This document shows, in pieces, positions 26,101 to 34,670 of a stretch of 41,219 bases of DNA (the first letter of the stretch is position 1; each line of letters opens with the position of its first letter). The notes under the pieces were generated by a model that did not search any database, was not told where the DNA came from, and worked only from the letters and a program-made list of their open reading frames with translations. Origin of the DNA: Acidobacteriota bacterium (GTDB lineage: Bacteria > Acidobacteriota > Blastocatellia > Pyrinomonadales > Pyrinomonadaceae). The stretch covers positions 1 through 41,219 of the forward strand of contig QHXS01000091.1 in assembly GCA_003223975.1 (NCBI GenBank), read 5' to 3'. Position numbers and translations under genes: made by a program.

Positions 26101-27516
26101 CTAGTTTCCGGTGAGGTCCTCCGGCGTAAGTTTTGCAACAGTTTGTGATTCATGCGAGAGCAGTGCCACGCTGACATGGGGCTTGCCTTGAACGTATGTG
26201 CGTATATATCGATTTGTGTCATCGCGAGTTATCGCACGAAGGTTCTGATGATAGCCGCGGAAATATTCGATGCCGGTCGACGACCACCAAAAACCGAGCG
26301 TGTGCACATATTCGGTAAGTTTCTCGCGATCGAACAGGTCGCGCGATTCTAGAATGGTCTTGGCATTCGCAAGCTCTGCGTCGGTGAAGTAGCCGGGCTT
26401 GTCGAACTGAGCCATCTCGGCGTACAGAGCTTTCAGGGCGGCCTTCGCCTTGTCCGGTGAGGTCACAAGCGTGACGACTATAGGCCCGATATTTCGCTGC
26501 GTATAGTAGCCGAAATCGACCCCGGTGGCCAAACCGGAATCGACCAGATTTCGCTCAAAACGCGAATCTGGCTGCGTAATAATGTACGAGAAAACGTCGG
26601 CAGCGTATGTCGCGGCATTGTCCTTGCCAATGGACGGCCCGTGCCAGCCGATCTGGATCAGCACATTTTGAACCGGCTGTTCAACGATATAGCCGTCGCT
26701 TTTCGTAAGCGGCGGATGCTCGGCAAGCGGGAATTCGGTGAACGGATCGACGGGGCGTGCCTGCCAATCACCGAAATATTGCTCGGCAAGCTTATATGCG
26801 TTTGCCGGGTCGACATCGCCGGCAATTATCAACGCTGAGTTGTTGGGAACGTAATACCGTCCCTGGATAGTCCGCATTTTCGCCGTGGTCGCACTCGCAA
26901 CAGTTTCGCGTGTCCCAAGCGGATTCTTACGCGTCGGGTATTTTGAGAACATCTTATCCATCAACGTTCGGTTGAGATAGAAGAACGGGTTCGACTCGTT
27001 TCGGTCGATCTCGCCAATGACCACCTCTTTTTCGCGGGCGAATTCATCCTCATCAAACAGCGGCGACCGCGTTGCGTCGCTCATAAATCGGACGGCCGTA
27101 TCCAAATACTGCTTTGTCGTGGAAAAGTAATAGTTCACGACCTCTTCGCGGGTCGAGCCATTGTACGTGATGCCAAGCTGTCCGATATCGCGCAGATATT
27201 GCTCTTTTCGCAATATTGCCCCGTTCGACTTAAAGAACATGTGCTCGTATAGGTGCGAAAGGCCGTTAAGTTCGGGTGGTTCTGTGAACGAGCCGTTCCG
27301 TACATCGAGCTCCACGGTAACGATGGGCACGGCAGAATCTGGATACACGATCACTTCAAGGCCGTTGGCGAGTTTTCGGTTGACGAACGGGACCTTATAT
27401 TCCGGTTTTGCAGCGGCCGGCTTTACAGCCGCTGGTAATTTCACCGCCGGCTGGCCGATGGCAAAGTTAGACCATAGCGATAGAATGATGAGTGAACTAA
27501 CGAGAAACTTTTTCAC
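26101..27516 (-). CDS. M16-family zinc peptidase, catalytic subunit, secreted
   Basis: 471 aa. I use the GTG at 27516 (MKKFLVSSL...), with GGAG about seven bases upstream, instead of the TTG in the track; this gives a proper signal peptide ending near AIGQ. The inverted zinc motif is present as LSHLYEHMFF (HxxEH), with the distal Glu in VVIGEIDRNES, followed by the second M16 domain. M16 enzymes degrade peptides or process proteins, usually as a clamshell of two homologous halves; here the partner half is the next gene. The leader places it in the periplasm. It is similar in organisation to PqqL/YmxG-type pairs; substrate unknown. Confidence 0.88.
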   Translation of the reverse strand: MKKFLVSSLIILSLWSNFAIGQPAVKLPAAVKPAAAKPEYKVPFVNRKLANGLEVIVYPDSAVPIVTVELDVRNGSFTEPPELNGLSHLYEHMFFKSNGAILRKEQYLRDIGQLGITYNGSTREEVVNYYFSTTKQYLDTAVRFMSDATRSPLFDEDEFAREKEVVIGEIDRNESNPFFYLNRTLMDKMFSKYPTRKNPLGTRETVASATTAKMRTIQGRYYVPNNSALIIAGDVDPANAYKLAEQYFGDWQARPVDPFTEFPLAEHPPLTKSDGYIVEQPVQNVLIQIGWHGPSIGKDNAATYAADVFSYIITQPDSRFERNLVDSGLATGVDFGYYTQRNIGPIVVTLVTSPDKAKAALKALYAEMAQFDKPGYFTDAELANAKTILESRDLFDREKLTEYVHTLGFWWSSTGIEYFRGYHQNLRAITRDDTNRYIRTYVQGKPHVSVALLSHESQTVAKLTPEDLTGN

Positions 27517-27602
27517 ATTTAACTCCAAAATTGGACTGATAAATACGCTGGTTTGGCAATTGCAGTTTCGATTCCTTAATCTAACATACGAGGACTTCTA
27601 TT

Positions 27603-27848
27603 ATGGAACGCGACAATTTGATGCACGGGGCCCGCACGGCGTTGAACACAATCCCCGAAATGCGTGACTGGGCTGAACAATATTTAAAGGAAAAAACCCA
27701 GGCGGAAATGCCCGAGCTTTCAGACGAAGAGTTTGAGAAACATTGGAAATACCACAAACCCGAGATCATGCACGCCGGTGCCGCCGAGGCTATGGCCGCA
27801 TGGAAAGACAAGAGACATGAGACGGGAGACGAGAGAGAAATTTCCTAA
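27603..27848 (+). CDS. Small acidic helical protein, unknown, C-terminus inside a GAGAC repeat
   Basis: 81 aa; GAGG lies about nine bases before the ATG. The sequence is soluble and helical (LMHGARTALNTIPEMRDWAEQYLKE ... MPELSDEEFEKHWKYHKPEIM). I do not recognise a family. The last 11 residues (RHETGDEREIS) are encoded by the GAGAC heptad repeat that borders the four-helix-bundle gene, so the natural C-terminus may have been replaced when that element arrived. The stop overlaps the 3' end of the convergent broken gene by two bases. Confidence 0.55.
   Translation: MERDNLMHGARTALNTIPEMRDWAEQYLKEKTQAEMPELSDEEFEKHWKYHKPEIMHAGAAEAMAAWKDKRHETGDEREIS
27806..27837 (+). repeat. GAGAC heptad repeat, left arm
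   Basis: AAGAGAC-ATGAGAC-GGGAGAC-GAGAGAG is a run of imperfect 7-base units of form nnGAGAC. The same units occur in inverse orientation at 28247-28296, bracketing the four-helix-bundle gene. Confidence 0.8.
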
Positions 27849-28237
27849 GTCTTGGAGTCCAGGAGTATCCACTTATCGGAACTGTTAGGCATTGTTACGA
27901 GCATTGCTATCATTTCGTCGTATTCGTGAAAAAGCTGTTTCGCAGGTTCTCTCGCAACATATTCGCACCGAACCGCGACCTCCAACCAAGTCTGAGTCTC
28001 TGCAGCTTCGCCTTCCGCGTCATTGAGCTTGCTGATGAAGGCTGCCTAATATCGCCGCTTTCGCCATGCTTCCGCGATGTTTGCAGGAACTGACCGGGAA
28101 GCCCGACGGATTTGATCCGTTAGAGAATAGGTCTCTTCTTTAGGAAATGATTTACTCAGCTCGAAGATCTGCATTGCAGCTTCGATAGATTTCCGATATA
28201 CCAACAAATCTTGGTGCCTAAGAATCTTCTCGGACAT
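27845..28237 (-). pseudogene. Four-helix-bundle protein (S23 / Avd-like), interrupted by an in-frame amber codon
   Basis: From ATG 28237 (SD GAGGG at the edge of the right repeat) the frame reads SEKILRHQDLLVYRKSIEAAMQ ... FPKEETYSLTDQIRRASRSVPANIAEAW, the standard start of the four-helix-bundle family (TIGR02436-type). Codon 64 is TAG (28046-28048). The same frame then continues with family-like sequence (AAFISKLNDAEGEAAETQTWLEVA ... EYVAREPAKQLFHEYDEM) to a TAG at 27845, total about 130 codons, the normal family length. The family normally has a Glu-type residue at this position, so a single GAG-to-TAG change explains it. The family includes the 23S-rRNA intervening-sequence protein and the Avd protein of diversity-generating retroelements. 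Confidence 0.8.
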
Positions 28238-28246
28238 CAATATCCC

Positions 28247-28296
28247 TCGTCTCTGTCTCTAGTCTCTTGTCTGCCGTCTCTCGTCTCCTGTCTTCT
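28247..28296 (-). repeat. GAGAC heptad repeat, right arm (inverted)
   Basis: On the minus strand it reads AGGAGAC-GAGAGAC-GGCAGAC-AAGAGAC-TAGAGAC-AGAGAC, imperfect 7-base nnGAGAC units. It fills the space between the POT transporter stop codon and the four-helix-bundle start, and provides that gene's GAGGG ribosome-binding site. Confidence 0.8.
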
Positions 28297-29861
28297 TACG
28301 CAGGTTCGACGTTCTCCGCGCTAACATCGCTCACCTTATTCATCATCTTGCCGATCGGAATTGCGAGCAGGCCGAGGATAATTGCCGAAACGACGAGTGC
28401 GATGGTCGTCCATGTGAATAACGTCGGCGTTTGTTCTAATTTCTCAGGGTCGACGCTGCCGCCCACGAGGCCAGCGATCAGATTTCCCACCGAAGCTGCA
28501 AGAAACCAAATTCCCATCATCTGGCCAACAAACCTGCGCGGCGCGAGCTTTGTCATGGACGAAAGCCCGACAGGGCTGAGCAGAAGTTCGCCAAAGGTTT
28601 GAAAGAGATAGCTGAACGCCAGCCACCAGGCTGCGACCTTGATCGCTCCGCCCGTGGATACGAGCATGTTGGCGGGGAATATCATAATGAAAAATCCTAC
28701 GCCGGCAAGAAAGAGTCCGGCGGCGAATTTTGCCGGAGCGGAAATACTGATATTTCGCGCGCCGAACCATGTCCAGAGTCCTGCAAAGACTGGTGCAAAT
28801 ATGATGATCAGGAACGAATTGATGGATTGGAACCACAAGGCCGGCACCTCAAACGAACCAATGTGGCGCTCGGTGAAATCCTTTGCAAAGAGATTGAGCG
28901 AGGTCGGTGCCTGTTCGAAGGCTGCCCAAAATATCGCGGCAAAAACGAACAGCACGCCGATAACGATCACGCGTTTTCGTTCGTCGCTGTTCAGCTTGCC
29001 GGCCACGAACATAAAAGCAAAGAACGCAACCGCGAGTCCTACCAAAACATATAGCATGTAGCCGCCGAGCACCTGCGGCTCGAGAACGACAACGCCGCTC
29101 GCGGCCAGGATCACCATCAACGCAATTATCGCGAGGCCCACACCAACCGCGATCTTTACCATGTTCTCTTTTCCGGCCTGGATCGTCGGATCAGGGTCGC
29201 GGCTGCGTTCGATGCCGATGTTTCCGAGCGTTGTCCGCGATCGGACGGCGAACCAGAGCAAACCAAAAAACATTCCCACTCCGGCCGCGCCGAAGCCCCA
29301 ATGAAATCCGTATTTTTCGCCCAGAAATCCAGTCACCAATTGTCCCAGCGTAGCGCCGAGATTGATGCCCATGTAAAAGATCGAGAAACCGGCGTCGCGC
29401 CGTTCTCCGCCTTCAGGATAAAGGTCGCCGACGATCGCCGAGATGTTCGGCTTTAGCAGGCCGGTGCCGAGCACGATCAGGATCAGGCCGACAAAGAACA
29501 TGATCCTGCCGCCAAAAAATCCCGACAAGCCGATCGATAGGTGTCCGCTCGTGATAAGCACAGCGCCGTACATGATCGCGCGCCTTAGACCCAGCAGCCG
29601 GTCCGCGATCCATCCGCCGGGCAGTGACGAAAGATAAACGCTCGCGGAATAGATACCTACAATTGCCGCGGCCTTTGGTCGTTCAAATCCAAAACCGCCG
29701 TCCATCAGCGTGGCGGTCATGAACAAGATCAGGAGCGGTCGGATGCCGTAGAACGAGAACCGTTCCCACATCTCGGTCATGAAGAGAGTCGGAAGCCCTT
29801 TCGGATGGCCGAAAAACTCCCGGCCTGCGTGGGGGTTCAGATCGTTTACGCTTGCGCTCAT
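28296..29861 (-). CDS. POT/PTR2-family proton-coupled oligopeptide transporter
   Basis: 521 aa from ATG 29861 (MSASVNDLNP), with GAGGAAA about eight bases upstream; the track's earlier start lacks this. It is a major-facilitator protein of about 12-14 spans. Family signatures are EMWERFSFYG near 30-39 (the ExxERFxYY-type proton-coupling motif), GTGLLKPNISAIVGDLY and the PTR2 stretch DAGFSIFYMGINLGATLG, and, late, GELLLSPVGLSSMTKLAP. It imports di- and tripeptides with protons across the inner membrane. The secreted M16 pair nearby could supply peptides, but the genes are not in one transcript. Its stop codon abuts the GAGAC repeat. Confidence 0.92.
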   Translation of the reverse strand: MSASVNDLNPHAGREFFGHPKGLPTLFMTEMWERFSFYGIRPLLILFMTATLMDGGFGFERPKAAAIVGIYSASVYLSSLPGGWIADRLLGLRRAIMYGAVLITSGHLSIGLSGFFGGRIMFFVGLILIVLGTGLLKPNISAIVGDLYPEGGERRDAGFSIFYMGINLGATLGQLVTGFLGEKYGFHWGFGAAGVGMFFGLLWFAVRSRTTLGNIGIERSRDPDPTIQAGKENMVKIAVGVGLAIIALMVILAASGVVVLEPQVLGGYMLYVLVGLAVAFFAFMFVAGKLNSDERKRVIVIGVLFVFAAIFWAAFEQAPTSLNLFAKDFTERHIGSFEVPALWFQSINSFLIIIFAPVFAGLWTWFGARNISISAPAKFAAGLFLAGVGFFIMIFPANMLVSTGGAIKVAAWWLAFSYLFQTFGELLLSPVGLSSMTKLAPRRFVGQMMGIWFLAASVGNLIAGLVGGSVDPEKLEQTPTLFTWTTIALVVSAIILGLLAIPIGKMMNKVSDVSAENVEPA

Positions 29862-29962
29862 TAAAGATTTCCTCGCCTGTATATTTGAGAATTGGAAAGA
29901 GTTACGCAAATATAGCAGATTAACCGGTTTGCAAAAAAGGCGATTCTGGCCTTGGGATCAAG

Positions 29963-31222
29963 ATGGAACTATTTAGAGATCTGGGTGAAAGGATCGATGC
30001 GGCCTGGCGGTCGGTCGATTACAACGAGGAAAAGTTTCCCGGCATAGCCGCCGACTTTCTTCGAAATGAAGGATTGACGTCCAAAGTGACGCCATGGGAC
30101 ATCCTGGAATGGGGGTTGACACTGACCGAATTTCCCAGGCAAAAGGATGTTAATTCGAATTTCGGTGACCCGGCGATCACTCTTTACTCATCGCCGAAGT
30201 TCTACATCGACATCTATTTTTGGTTCGAAGGCACAACCGCTGTTCATCAGCATGCATTTTGCGGCGCGTTTCAGGTGCTGCATGGCTCGAGCATTCACAG
30301 CTGGTACGAGTTTGATCGAACTCAAGTGGTCAATAGGTTTGTTGAGCTTGGAACAATGTCGCTAAAGGTCTGCGAACTGCTTGAAACCGGGGCGGTACAG
30401 GAAATATTGGGTGGTCGCCAGTATATCCATTCGCTTTTTCATCTGGATTCCCCATCCGCAACTATTTGTATAAGAACCGATAAGAGCCCACTAGAGCTTC
30501 CGCAATATTCGTATTTCAAGCCAAACCTTGCGGTCGATCCGTTTTACGATGAAGAAGCGATAAAAAAGAAATTGCAGATCATTTCGGCGATGTCCCGCGC
30601 AAAGCGGCCGAACATCGATGAATGTGTTAACCAGCTCTTAGCCGATAGTGATTTCCAAAATACGTTTCAGATACTTCAAATGGCTCGACGTCTTTTGAAC
30701 GCAAACCAGATCGACCAACTCTTCGGTGTCGGATCTGCGAAAGCCAGTCTTGATTCGTATATGGAAACGGCTCGGAAACGTCATGGCGAAAAGATCGATG
30801 CCTTGCAAGCGGCATTCGACCATATGGATCGTTTGAACGTGATCTTGCAGCGCCGCGGGCTGATCACCGACCCCGAGCAGCGTTTCTTTTTAGCGCTGCT
30901 GTTGAATGTGGATGGAAAAGATCGCATCTTTTCGCTTATCCGCCAGCGCTTTTCTGACGTTGAGCCGAGAGAAAAAGTGCTTGATTGGGTATTCGACCTA
31001 TCGCAGACACGTGTCGTGGGCTCCGATAAGCAAAATGCCCTCGGCATTGATCCATTTGATGACATGGACCTTGCTATTTTCGAACGCCTGCTCGATGGGC
31101 AGTCTAATGAGGAAACGCTGGACGGGCTCCGAAGTGAGTATCCGGCAGAAAAGCTTGCCGGCATCGACGAACGGATCGCAAAGGTGAAAGATGCTATCAT
31201 CTTCGCGCCACTATTTGATTGA
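29963..31222 (+). CDS. Cupin-like protein, unknown function
   Basis: 419 aa, soluble, no signal peptide. Residues about 75-170 look like a cupin barrel: FYIDIYFWFEGTTAVHQHAFCGAFQVLHGSSIHSWYEF with His95 and His97 as a possible metal HxH pair, then GGRQYIHSLFHLDSPSATICIRT with His156 and His160. The remaining 250 residues are helical, with no motif I recognise (DALQAAFDHMDRLNVILQRRGLITDP...). The combination of a small-molecule binding or dioxygenase-like barrel with a long helical tail suggests an unfamiliar enzyme or sensor. It is divergent from the POT transporter. The start has only a weak ribosome-binding site. Confidence 0.6.
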   Translation: MELFRDLGERIDAAWRSVDYNEEKFPGIAADFLRNEGLTSKVTPWDILEWGLTLTEFPRQKDVNSNFGDPAITLYSSPKFYIDIYFWFEGTTAVHQHAFCGAFQVLHGSSIHSWYEFDRTQVVNRFVELGTMSLKVCELLETGAVQEILGGRQYIHSLFHLDSPSATICIRTDKSPLELPQYSYFKPNLAVDPFYDEEAIKKKLQIISAMSRAKRPNIDECVNQLLADSDFQNTFQILQMARRLLNANQIDQLFGVGSAKASLDSYMETARKRHGEKIDALQAAFDHMDRLNVILQRRGLITDPEQRFFLALLLNVDGKDRIFSLIRQRFSDVEPREKVLDWVFDLSQTRVVGSDKQNALGIDPFDDMDLAIFERLLDGQSNEETLDGLRSEYPAEKLAGIDERIAKVKDAIIFAPLFD

Positions 31223-31264
31223 GATTTGCCCGCAAACCAGCTTTCCAATAAGATTGAAATACAT

Positions 31265-31337
31265 GCCCCTGTAGCTCAACGGTTAGAGCAGCAGACTCAT
31301 AATCTGTTGGCTGTAGGTTCGAATCCTACCGGGGGCA
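31265..31337 (+). tRNA. tRNA with CAT anticodon (elongator Met or Ile2)
   Basis: A 73-nt cloverleaf: acceptor GCCCCTG/CGGGGGC (with one T-G pair), D-arm AGCTCAACGGTTAGAGC, anticodon stem CAGA/TCTG around loop CTCATAA, and T-arm TAGGTTCGAATCCTA. The CAT anticodon with this short D-loop and C4-G69/C5-G68 pairs resembles tRNA-Ile2, whose anticodon is lysidine-modified, but elongator Met cannot be excluded. CCA is not encoded. It is not the initiator, since it lacks the three G-C pairs below the anticodon loop. Confidence 0.92.
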
Positions 31338-31446
31338 TTCCATCCAGCACCTGATCTGCAGGTGAACTCCGCCGGCATAGAAATTTAATCACCAAACGCC
31401 GGTATTTTCGTTTAGAATCCGAGTATTCGATCACACGGAGTGTGCT

Positions 31447-31884
31447 ATGAGACAACTTGGATTTGTTGCGGCCCTCGTATTGATGCTTTGCGTGATCACG
31501 TTTTTCACGCGCCGGCCTTTCGGTACCTTGTCGAACTCGCAAACCGGTGAAACTGATAAATATACGAGTGCCATAAACGCTGCTAAAGGCGCTTCAAAAT
31601 TCGTCGATGCCGCGAAGCGAAGGACATGGATACAAACGCTTCAAACGGCGGTTTACGATCATCCTGATCCATCGCTTGCTGGAGATAACGCGGCTTTGAG
31701 CGTCGAAGGCGAGATGGCGGAGGTTTTGGTGATCGCTTCGAACGTGATCGACAGCTCGCGTTGCACCGCGTTTGCACATGGCGAGAATGGGATTGCCGCA
31801 GCAAAGGAAGGATTTACCGAATTGCGATGTAGCAACCGCACCAACGGAGCGGTCTATGAAGTGCCGCTTTCACCTGCCGGATAA
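31447..31884 (+). CDS. Membrane-anchored or secreted small protein, unknown
   Basis: 145 aa. One N-terminal hydrophobic span (LGFVAALVLMLCVITFF) serves as anchor or signal; the rest is soluble with two Cys (SSRCTAF, ELRCSN) that could form a disulfide. GGAG is present upstream of the ATG. No family is recognised; it stands alone between the tRNA and glf. Confidence 0.5.
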   Translation: MRQLGFVAALVLMLCVITFFTRRPFGTLSNSQTGETDKYTSAINAAKGASKFVDAAKRRTWIQTLQTAVYDHPDPSLAGDNAALSVEGEMAEVLVIASNVIDSSRCTAFAHGENGIAAAKEGFTELRCSNRTNGAVYEVPLSPAG

Positions 31885-32007
31885 TTTAGAATTTAATTGG
31901 TAAAACCCTTGTACGAGAGTCGGAGGAGGGAGTGTCGCGTCCAATACACACGAAAAGTTAGGGCCGCTGTATGCTGTCAGTATATTTGAATCGACAAGGG
32001 GTTACCG

Positions 32008-33219
32008 ATGTTCGACTATTTAGTTGTGGGAGCCGGATTTGCCGGCAGTGTGTTGGCAGAACGCCTCGCAAACGGCTTAGGGAAGAAAGTTTTGATCTGC
32101 GACAAAAGGTCGCATATCGGTGGTAATGCGTACGATCATTTCAACGATGACGGACTTTTGGTACATAAGTACGGCCCTCATATTTTTCACACGAATTCGG
32201 AGTATGTTTTTAACTATTTATCGCGGTTTACGGAATGGCGTGAATATTACCATCGAGTTCTAGCCTCGGTCGATGGCCTGCAAGTGCCTATCCCCATCAA
32301 TCTTGACACTATTAATAAACTTTATGGACTCTCACTGACGTCGTTCGAACTCGAAGAATTTTTCGAAAAGGCCCGCCAACCTCGCGAGCATATACGGACT
32401 TCGGAGGATGTTGTGGTTAACGCCGTCGGAAAGGAGTTGTACGAGAAATTCTTCCGGGGCTATACCCGAAAACAATGGGGCCTGGACCCGTCTGAGCTTG
32501 ATGCTTCGGTTACTGCTCGGGTACCGGTCCGAATAAATCGCGATGACCGGTATTTCACCGATACCTATCAGGCCATGCCGAAATACGGTTATACACGTAT
32601 GTTCGAAAAAATGCTTGATAGCCCGAACATAAAGGTCCTGCTGAACTGCGACTACCGTGAGATCATCGATGAGATTCCTTATCGTGAAATGATCTACTCG
32701 GGACCGATCGACTCGTTCTTCGATTACACCTACGGACCGTTGCCGTATCGTTCGTTGGAGTTCAAACATGAGACGCATAACACCCAGGTTTTCCAGAATG
32801 CGCCGGTTGTGAACTATCCGAATGGCCAGCCTTATACGCGCGTGACCGAGTTCAAGTATCTGACCGGCCAACAACACGAGAAGACCAGCGTTGTTTATGA
32901 GTATCCGAGGGCTGAAGGTGACCCGTATTATCCGATTCCGCGCAAGGAGAACGCCGACTTGTACAACCGCTATAAGACTCTTGCCGATGCTCAGCCAAAC
33001 GTGCATTTTGTTGGCCGGCTTGCGACCTACAAGTACTACAACATGGACCAGGTAGTGGCGCAGGCGCTGAATGTTTACAGGAAGATCGCGGAGGAGCGCA
33101 GTGCGCGAACCGCTGCGACAACCATACTGCCAACTTCTGCTTCACGGCCCGGTTTCGTCCCGCAGTCGAGTTTACGCTCGTCGAACGGGAACGGCGTCAG
33201 TGGCAGGAAAGTTGTCTGA
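32008..33219 (+). CDS. glf: UDP-galactopyranose mutase
   Basis: 403 aa. The FAD-binding start DYLVVGAGFAGSVLAERLA is followed by Glf hallmarks: CDKRSHIGGNAYD near 31-43, KYGPHIFHTNSEYV, GYTRKQWGLDPSELDASV and the C-terminal VHFVGRLATYKYYNMDQVVAQALN. The enzyme interconverts UDP-galactopyranose and UDP-galactofuranose in the cytoplasm using reduced FAD. The last 45 residues are a Ser/Thr-rich extension beyond the usual end. Context: two GH1-like hydrolases, GH43 and a glycosyltransferase follow, so it probably feeds a galactofuranose-containing surface polymer. Confidence 0.95.
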   Translation: MFDYLVVGAGFAGSVLAERLANGLGKKVLICDKRSHIGGNAYDHFNDDGLLVHKYGPHIFHTNSEYVFNYLSRFTEWREYYHRVLASVDGLQVPIPINLDTINKLYGLSLTSFELEEFFEKARQPREHIRTSEDVVVNAVGKELYEKFFRGYTRKQWGLDPSELDASVTARVPVRINRDDRYFTDTYQAMPKYGYTRMFEKMLDSPNIKVLLNCDYREIIDEIPYREMIYSGPIDSFFDYTYGPLPYRSLEFKHETHNTQVFQNAPVVNYPNGQPYTRVTEFKYLTGQQHEKTSVVYEYPRAEGDPYYPIPRKENADLYNRYKTLADAQPNVHFVGRLATYKYYNMDQVVAQALNVYRKIAEERSARTAATTILPTSASRPGFVPQSSLRSSNGNGVSGRKVV

Positions 33220-33280
33220 ACAAACGCACATGCTGTGATGCGGCTATCGAAAGATCGTCGAATATTTCCCAGGATTGGCT

Positions 33281-34567
33281 CTATACCGGTACGGTCGCAA
33301 GGTCGCCGATCATTTCGTAAGATGAGCTCACATATCTTTTGAATTCAGCGACGAGAGGGGTATCGACCCACCTCGGTGTTGCACGTTCGCGATTTAGGCC
33401 ATAAAGACCGAGTTCGAGATAAAACTCCTCAAGCGGAGCAGAGCCGAATCTATATCTCCAGTCGATCATCGTAAATAATGGGTACCACGTGTAGCCGATA
33501 ACGGGCACACCCTCGGATCGCAAGGATTTTATTGAAGCTACCGATGATTTAAGCCATGCAAGTCGTAGATCTGTCGAGCCGACCGCACTGGTCTCAGTTA
33601 TCATAATGGCAGCGCCGTAACGATTGTGATAATCGCGAATTAATTCGGAAAAACCCGTGCCCTCGGGCTCGGTTTCGCGAAAGGCAATGCGGCCGCGCTT
33701 GTCCAGGAAGATCTGCTTAGTCGACCACTGAGGGTAAAAATTCATCCCCACGATATCTAAAGAGATCTTATTTTGCTGCAATTCATGAAGCTCGTCAGGA
33801 GCAACGCCGTTTCGCAGAAGCCACGAGAACAGCAGGTGGTCGGGCGTGAGTCGTCCGCTGATCATGTCCAAACAGAGGTAGCCGCGATGTTGTTCTTCGC
33901 GGGCCAGCGATGCCAGGTCTTCACGGATCGTTCGCGTCAATCCGGTGGCCTCGACATGGACCATGACCGAGTCGCTGTCGAATTCACGGATCGCGTTAAC
34001 TGTAGAGTGAATGCCGCGGGCGAGCTGCATCATCAGCCGAATATATCCTTTTTCACCTTTCAGATATGGCGGCCAGAGTCCGCGCATCCCGCACATTAAC
34101 GCTGTAATGATCGGTTCATTCAAAGGGGTATACCAGTGGACGAGGCGAGCGTAACGCTCGGCAAAGGCAGCCGCATACCGCGCGACGTACGCAGGATAAT
34201 CCTTATCGGCAAAGCCCTTTTCCAGCCAAAAAGGGCAGCCGTAATGCATGAGATCGATTATCGGGTTTACCTTCAGGTCCTCGACCAAATAGGAGATCAC
34301 TTCATCTATCCACGACCAGTCGAACTTGCCTCGCTCAGGCTCGACCTTATACCAGGGCACGCCCCACCGAACTGCTCCGAGGCCCAGATCGCGGCATAGA
34401 GAAAGGTCCTCACGCCAATGCTGGTAGTGGCCGATCAGCTCATATTCGTCGAGTGAGCGGTGACCGGGACGCGTCTGTGGCACAAATGTGTCCTCGATGC
34501 CCGCTGCCCAGATAAAATCTCGTGCTTGTTGTGCGTTGTGGCCAAACAGCCGTTGGGAATAGTTCAC
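33281..34567 (-). CDS. GH1-like (clan GH-A) glycoside hydrolase, cytoplasmic
   Basis: 428 aa, no signal peptide. It follows the beta-glucosidase barrel plan in reduced form: CRDLGLGAVRWGVPWYKVEPERGKFDW near 58-84, HWYTPLNEP near 144-152 with acid/base Glu151, VGMNFYP near 273-279, and IMITETSAVGS with nucleophile Glu325. It is shorter than GH1 enzymes (about 450 aa) and lacks some subsite loops. Substrate unknown. Absence of a leader, together with glf and a glycosyltransferase in the cluster, suggests a role in making or turning over a polysaccharide precursor rather than in feeding (inference). It lies 103 bases downstream of the GH43 gene. Confidence 0.78.
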   Translation of the reverse strand: MNYSQRLFGHNAQQARDFIWAAGIEDTFVPQTRPGHRSLDEYELIGHYQHWREDLSLCRDLGLGAVRWGVPWYKVEPERGKFDWSWIDEVISYLVEDLKVNPIIDLMHYGCPFWLEKGFADKDYPAYVARYAAAFAERYARLVHWYTPLNEPIITALMCGMRGLWPPYLKGEKGYIRLMMQLARGIHSTVNAIREFDSDSVMVHVEATGLTRTIREDLASLAREEQHRGYLCLDMISGRLTPDHLLFSWLLRNGVAPDELHELQQNKISLDIVGMNFYPQWSTKQIFLDKRGRIAFRETEPEGTGFSELIRDYHNRYGAAIMITETSAVGSTDLRLAWLKSSVASIKSLRSEGVPVIGYTWYPLFTMIDWRYRFGSAPLEEFYLELGLYGLNRERATPRWVDTPLVAEFKRYVSSSYEMIGDLATVPV

Positions 34568-34670
34568 AATAAAAGGCGAGAGTCGAGACCGATTTTACCG
34601 AGAAGAACCTCCGGGTGCAAGCCGCTTTATATGCACGAATTCATGGACTACAAACTCGTCGATCTCATCG

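Larger units (their letters stand above)
27806..28296 (-). mobile_element. Putative small mobile element: four-helix-bundle gene bracketed by inverted GAGAC heptads
   Basis: About 490 bases. The two arms are inverted relative to each other (GAGAC units on the left, GTCTC on the right), and the only gene inside belongs to the S23/Avd-like four-helix-bundle family. The right arm abuts the stop codon of the POT transporter gene, and the left arm forms the end of another gene, as if the unit had landed exactly at gene ends. There is no transposase, so movement would need help in trans. Mobility is inference; the repeat-gene-repeat layout is seen directly. Confidence 0.42.

Noticed and set aside
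28046-28048. Amber codon read as pyrrolysine
   Set aside because: No pyl genes are seen, the family does not use pyrrolysine, and a one-base change from GAG is simpler.
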